Below are positions 60,701 to 64,000 of a stretch of DNA of 64,000 nt, piece after piece. A model generated the notes under the pieces. That model did no database searches and had not been told where the DNA came from. It saw nothing but the letters and a program-made list of their open reading frames with translations. Position 1 is the first letter of the stretch, and every line of letters begins with the position of its first letter. The translations under genes and the position numbers were made by a program. Source of the DNA: Actinoplanes sp. N902-109 (GTDB lineage: Bacteria > Actinomycetota > Actinomycetes > Mycobacteriales > Micromonosporaceae); the NCBI RefSeq assembly GCF_000389965.1, contig NC_021191.1, forward strand, positions 7,441,501-7,505,500, written 5' to 3'.

Positions 60701-61050
60701 GTCGGGCCCCCTGTGGTGTGGTCCGGGCTGGTGCGGGTCAGGTGGATGCCCAGCCGGTCGGCTTGGCGTTCCGCCGGGGTGCGCTGCTCGTCGAGCCACA
60801 GGTGCAGGACGTCGAGGGCACCCGGTCGCAGGCTGACCGTGCGGACCCGTCCCTGCTTCTGCGACGTGATCAGCCCCGCGTCCTCCAGGACGCGCAGATG
60901 CTGCAGGAGCGACGGCAACGCCATCGAGAACGGAGCCGCGAGGTCGGACACGACGGCGGGGGACTTCGCCAACCGCTCCACGACGGCCCGGCGCGTCGGA
61001 TCCGCGAGAGCGCGGAACACGGCGTCGAGCTCGTCGTGATACTTAGGCAC
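60697..61050 (-). CDS. ArsR-family transcriptional regulator
   Basis: Winged-helix regulator of 117 residues. LDAVFRALADPTRRAVVERLAK and LPSLLQHLRVLEDAGLI are the usual ArsR helix-turn-helix. The metal-binding Cys motif of classical ArsR is absent, so it probably responds to another signal. The GTG start at 61050 lies inside a palindromic operator, so the gene is likely autoregulated together with the DHFR-like and SRPBCC genes. Confidence 0.92.
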   Translation of the reverse strand: MPKYHDELDAVFRALADPTRRAVVERLAKSPAVVSDLAAPFSMALPSLLQHLRVLEDAGLITSQKQGRVRTVSLRPGALDVLHLWLDEQRTPAERQADRLGIHLTRTSPDHTTGGPT

Positions 61051-61058
61051 GAGCCTAA
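61043..61058. promoter_or_regulatory. ArsR-type inverted repeat over the start codon
   Basis: TTAGGC (61043-61048), four bases, GCCTAA (61053-61058), a 6-bp perfect inverted repeat on the start codon of the arsR gene. Confidence 0.7.
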
Positions 61059-61141
61059 CTATTGCCGACGAGCAGCGGTTGGTCAACCTCCCCCGGCAAA
61101 CCAGAGCCTGACCCGCACAGCATCGACGGTGATACGAACGA

Positions 61142-61177
61142 ACCGGCTCCGAGACCTTGCGGGTCTGCGGAGCCGGT
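61142..61177. terminator. strong hairpin after the beta-helix gene
   Basis: ACCGGCTCCG (61142-61151) pairs perfectly with CGGAGCCGGT (61168-61177), extended by AGACC/GGGTCT with a single bulge, loop TTGC. It lies 68 bases after the stop of the gene at 61245. Confidence 0.88.
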
Positions 61178-61244
61178 CCTGAGGTTTGCTTGAATCTCGG
61201 TTGGCACTATTGGTCAAGTCAGGCAGGGCAGCGAGCGGAAGGGG

Positions 61245-63497
61245 TCAGGAGATGGTGAAGCTGGAGACGGCCGAGAAGTCGCCGGTGCCGGCCCGGTACG
61301 CGACGACCTGGTACGTGCCCGCGACAAGCGCAGCGGAAGAAACGGGCAGGAACTGCTCGGTGGCGGCGCCGGTGACGAGGCCGAGGCGGTCGAGGATGTG
61401 CGTCTCGCCCGGCAAGGTGTCCTCGACCATCAGGAAAGCCTGGACCGAGACGGCCCCGGACGGCGCGATCGCCGCGTAGGAGCTGGTCACCCGGCCGGCG
61501 CCGTCCACGGTGGCCTTGTTCGAGGTGGCCAGGCGCGAGACTTTGCCGCTCGCATCGGTGAAAGCCAGGCCGGCGCGGACCACCCGGCCCGTGGTGGCGG
61601 CCTGGAAGGACGCGACCGAGGTGTAGGTCTTGCCCGCGGTGACCGCCGTCTTCCTGCCCAGCACGCTGATCTGGCCGGCCGCCGTCGACGTCAGGGCCAG
61701 GCCCGAGCCGCTGCGGGCGACCTTGGTGGTGGCGCTGCCGGTCCAGGTCGCGGAGTCGTCCAGCACGTTGCCGGGTACGGCAGCGCTGCCCACCGGAAGG
61801 TCAGCCATCTGCACGCCGTCGCGGAAGACGCGGTAGCCGGCGATCGGGTTGGCAGTCGCGTACGACTCGGACCAGGTGAGCGTGTTCTGATCGGCGGACA
61901 GGCCGGTCGGGGCTTCGGGAGCGAGCGCGGCGGTGCGCACGGGGGCCGCAACGACGCCGGTGACCGTGTTGGTCTCGCCGTCCGGGCCGGTGAGGATCGT
62001 GCCGGTGGGGGCGGTGGCCTGCTTACGGGCGCCCAGCTGGATGCCGTACCACGTGGTGGGGTTGGTCTGGTCGTCGATGACGGTGTTGCCGTAGACGCGG
62101 TCGCCGTCGCCCACGGTCAGCGCGATGCCGGAGGTGTCGATGCGGCCCACGCCGGTGGTGTACTCGGTGGCGCCGCCGAAGCCGGCGTCGACGACCCGGT
62201 TGCCGGTCACGGTGTCGGGGGACGTCTTCACCGCCGCGGTTCCGTACACGATGATGCCGCTCTGCCGCGGTCGCTCGATGACGTTGTCCCGGATGACGTT
62301 GGCGCCGCCGGCCCGGACGACGTGGTCGGTGGTGTCGGCGTCGGCGCTGGTGTCGGCCGGGTCGCCGAAGGTGCCGTACGTCCCGTCGGGGTCGGTGTAG
62401 TCGGCGTAGCTCACGGCCACGCCCACGGTGTACGAGTCCAGGATCCGGTTGTTCGCGACGAGGTTGCCGCCCGGCTCGGTGATGTCCTTGTTCGGCGCCA
62501 CGTGCGCGTACCCGGCGTTGGCGGACAGCACGATGTGCGCGCCTTCGAGCGTGTTGCCGGTCACCCGGGAGTTCTGGACGCCTTCGAGATAGACGTTGCC
62601 GTACTCGTTGACCCCGCGGGCCGCGTCGACCGCATCCGTGGTGTGCACCGTGTTGTCGCGCAGCGTCGTGCCAGTCGTGCTGACGAAGTCGATGCTGTTG
62701 CCGCGGATCGTCGCGTCGAACTGGTTGTCCGCGACGACCGTGTCCTGGTTGCGCCCACCGCCGATGTTGTCCTCGTCGCCGGACTCGGCGCCACCCCAGT
62801 TGTCGAAGCGGTTGTCGAGCACCCGCACGCCGACGGTCTGCGACACCCACAGCTTGAAGTACTCGAGGTTGGTGAAGCGCACCTGCCGGATGGTCCAGCG
62901 GTCACCGGCCTTGATACCGCCGCCGGTGGTGCTGCTCGCGCCGGTGGTGGCCCGGAAGTCGCAGTCGGCGCCCGGGTTGCCCGGCAGGCTCGCCGGGTCG
63001 GGCGCGCCCGCGCCGGTGCGGCAGTTGCCGTTGACGGTCAGGTCGGCGATCAGGTTCGTGCTGCCGGCCACCTTGGTGTCGGCCGGGCGGATCAGGAAGC
63101 CGGAGCTGAAGTTCTTCCAGTTGACCGTGGGGTCCATGACCAGCGTGGTGGCGGTGAGGCCGGCCCCGCGCAGGTCGAGGTTCGGCGGCACCTTGAGGCT
63201 GTTGGTCAGCCGGTAGGTGCCGGCCCGCAGCAGCACGGTGCCGGTGCCCGCGGTGGTGATCGCCTGTTGCAGGGCCGCGTAGTCGTCGGCACCGCTGGGC
63301 GCGGGCGCCAGGACGCAGGCCGGGTCGGCAGTGCAGTCGGCAGCGCTCAGCGCCGCCGGGCTTGCTGACGACGTCAGCGAGTAGGCCGGCGGCGCGGCGG
63401 CAGGCGCGGCCGAGGCAGCGACCGGTCCGGCGAACGCCGCGACGGCGGTGGGAACCGCCGCCGCGACGAGCACGCGGACGAAGAGGGGCAGGCGCAT
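61245..63497 (-). CDS. secreted right-handed beta-helix protein with C-terminal accessory domains
   Basis: Protein of 750 residues. Signal peptide about 1-32 (VLVAAAVPTAVAAFAGPVAASA). Residues about 75-470 form a parallel beta-helix of the pectate-lyase or glycosyl-hydrolase-28-like type (VLLRAGTYRLTNSLKVPPNL, then repeated xxNxI/V turns such as RVLDNRFDNWGG, VADNQFDATIRGN). A short Fn3-like segment (PTGLSADQNTLTWSES) and a beta-sandwich (GKTYTSVASFQ) follow. Catalytic class cannot be fixed from sequence alone; polysaccharide lyase or hydrolase is inferred. GGAG 8 bases upstream supports ATG 63497. Confidence 0.86.
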   Translation of the reverse strand: MRLPLFVRVLVAAAVPTAVAAFAGPVAASAAPAAAPPAYSLTSSASPAALSAADCTADPACVLAPAPSGADDYAALQQAITTAGTGTVLLRAGTYRLTNSLKVPPNLDLRGAGLTATTLVMDPTVNWKNFSSGFLIRPADTKVAGSTNLIADLTVNGNCRTGAGAPDPASLPGNPGADCDFRATTGASSTTGGGIKAGDRWTIRQVRFTNLEYFKLWVSQTVGVRVLDNRFDNWGGAESGDEDNIGGGRNQDTVVADNQFDATIRGNSIDFVSTTGTTLRDNTVHTTDAVDAARGVNEYGNVYLEGVQNSRVTGNTLEGAHIVLSANAGYAHVAPNKDITEPGGNLVANNRILDSYTVGVAVSYADYTDPDGTYGTFGDPADTSADADTTDHVVRAGGANVIRDNVIERPRQSGIIVYGTAAVKTSPDTVTGNRVVDAGFGGATEYTTGVGRIDTSGIALTVGDGDRVYGNTVIDDQTNPTTWYGIQLGARKQATAPTGTILTGPDGETNTVTGVVAAPVRTAALAPEAPTGLSADQNTLTWSESYATANPIAGYRVFRDGVQMADLPVGSAAVPGNVLDDSATWTGSATTKVARSGSGLALTSTAAGQISVLGRKTAVTAGKTYTSVASFQAATTGRVVRAGLAFTDASGKVSRLATSNKATVDGAGRVTSSYAAIAPSGAVSVQAFLMVEDTLPGETHILDRLGLVTGAATEQFLPVSSAALVAGTYQVVAYRAGTGDFSAVSSFTIS

Positions 63498-63595
63498 CTG
63501 GTCTCCGAACTCCTGAGACCGACCCGATCGGCCCGCGGTACCCGATCTGCACCTGTTGTGATCTAAAGCACTTGACCCCGAAGGAGGCATGCAGA

Positions 63596-63623
63596 AGCCC
63601 CGGTGGACGCATCCACCGGGGCT
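63596..63623. terminator. 12-bp perfect hairpin after the IPT/TIG gene
   Basis: AGCCCCGGTGGA (63596-63607) / TCCACCGGGGCT (63612-63623), 4-base loop, 13 bases after the stop of the gene at 63637. Confidence 0.88.
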
Positions 63624-63636
63624 CCGCGGGATGAAG

Positions 63637-64000
63637 CTATGCGAACGTGAAACTGCTGGCGGCGCTCGTGCCGCCCGGACCGGTCACCGCGATGCCGGTG
63701 GACGTGCCGGCCGGCCGGGCCGGGACCGTCACCTTGAGCTGGGTGTCCGAGACCTTGGTGAAGGGCAGCGAGGTGGTGCCCAGCAGCACCTTGGCCGCGG
63801 TGCCGAGGTTCGTGCCGGTGATCGTCACCGTCGTGGCCGTCTTCGCCGAGCCGGTCGTCGTGCTCAGCGCGGTGACGGCCGGCGGCGGCGGGGCGATCCA
63901 GGTGAAGGCGGTGCCCTCCACCGACGTGCCACCGCGGGTGGTCACCTGGATGTCGGCCGGGCCGGCCGCGTGCACCGGCAGGGTCAGCCGCAGCTCGGTG
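63637..64000 (-). CDS. C-terminus of an IPT/TIG-domain surface protein, 5' end outside
   Basis: The last 120 residues of a larger protein that continues beyond position 64000 in the same frame (the first visible codons read TELRLTLPVHAAGPAD). A complete IPT/TIG immunoglobulin-like domain is visible at the end: PPAVTALSTTTGSAKTATTV, TITGTNLGTAAKVLLG and VTVPARPAGTSTGIAV. Such domains form arrays in secreted or wall-associated proteins of actinobacteria. No catalytic region is seen in the window. Confidence 0.85.
   Translation of the reverse strand, partial: TELRLTLPVHAAGPADIQVTTRGGTSVEGTAFTWIAPPPPAVTALSTTTGSAKTATTVTITGTNLGTAAKVLLGTTSLPFTKVSDTQLKVTVPARPAGTSTGIAVTGPGGTSAASSFTFA

Overview
The window is very GC-rich, densely coded DNA with GTG and TTG starts, short ATGA/GTGA overlaps, a SigE-type sigma factor, a HAIR-like heat-shock operator and an actinobacterial-type LexA box. 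It has many secreted glycan hydrolases and an aerobic-type (Cob) cobalamin cluster. This fits a soil actinobacterium, most likely Micromonosporaceae (Actinoplanes-like). The family placement is inference from gene content, not from a marker gene. I see no rRNA, CRISPR array, transposase or integrase.

Layout. 1-6.5 kb: a galactan-use locus with a GH35 beta-galactosidase (3' end outside the window), an ABC sugar transporter, a LacI regulator and a secreted GH53 endo-galactanase, with twin operators between the divergent arms. 6.6-8.5 kb: ECF sigma factor plus membrane-anchored partner. 8.6-11.8 kb: secreted GH92 mannosidase with two perfect palindromes upstream. 12-17.3 kb: a translationally coupled trio, GGDEF-EAL sensor / ornithine-type decarboxylase / MFS exporter. 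17.3-20 kb: a small nucleosidase-like protein, a frameshifted SelT/W/H gene, a Panacea-PIN pair (candidate toxin-antitoxin module in lower-GC DNA) and an FtsX-ectodomain lipoprotein. 20-23.2 kb: secreted GH16 beta-glucanase and a second LacI regulator. 23.2-30.2 kb: small housekeeping, membrane and hypothetical genes, a tandem GNAT protein and an ABC exporter whose ATPase has an out-of-frame internal deletion. 30.2-36.2 kb: GH64 beta-1,3-glucanase, Hsp20, cupin, DinB polymerase, CobF, a nucleotidyltransferase and an XRE-cupin regulator; 36.2-37.1 kb: a divergent TrxR-like flavoprotein.

37.2-48.2 kb is the cobalamin block: cobN (behind a cobalamin riboswitch) diverges from cobG-cobH-cobIJ, and cobL-cobM-cobK converge on the latter. 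Between cobIJ and cobK sit a secreted-protein remnant without its 5' end and a 62-bp tandem repeat array. 48.2-53.5 kb: secreted PI-PLC, a flavocytochrome / FMN-binding protein / ApbE redox module, and an Eis-type acetyltransferase. 53.6-53.9 kb: tRNA-Gly, tRNA-Cys and tRNA-Val. 54.2-64 kb: methyltransferase, animal-type heme peroxidase, large LuxR (LAL) regulator, an ArsR/DHFR-like/SRPBCC operon, a secreted beta-helix protein and the end of an IPT/TIG surface protein.

How the genes work together: three LacI-type circuits appear to gate extracellular polysaccharide breakdown (galactan, beta-1,3-glucan, possibly mannan). The Cob genes cover most of the corrin-ring steps, with B12 feedback visible only at cobN. 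The least ordinary items are the Panacea-PIN pair, the two freshly broken genes (SelT/W/H and the ABC ATPase), the repeat array fused to a beheaded gene, and the c-di-GMP/decarboxylase/exporter operon.
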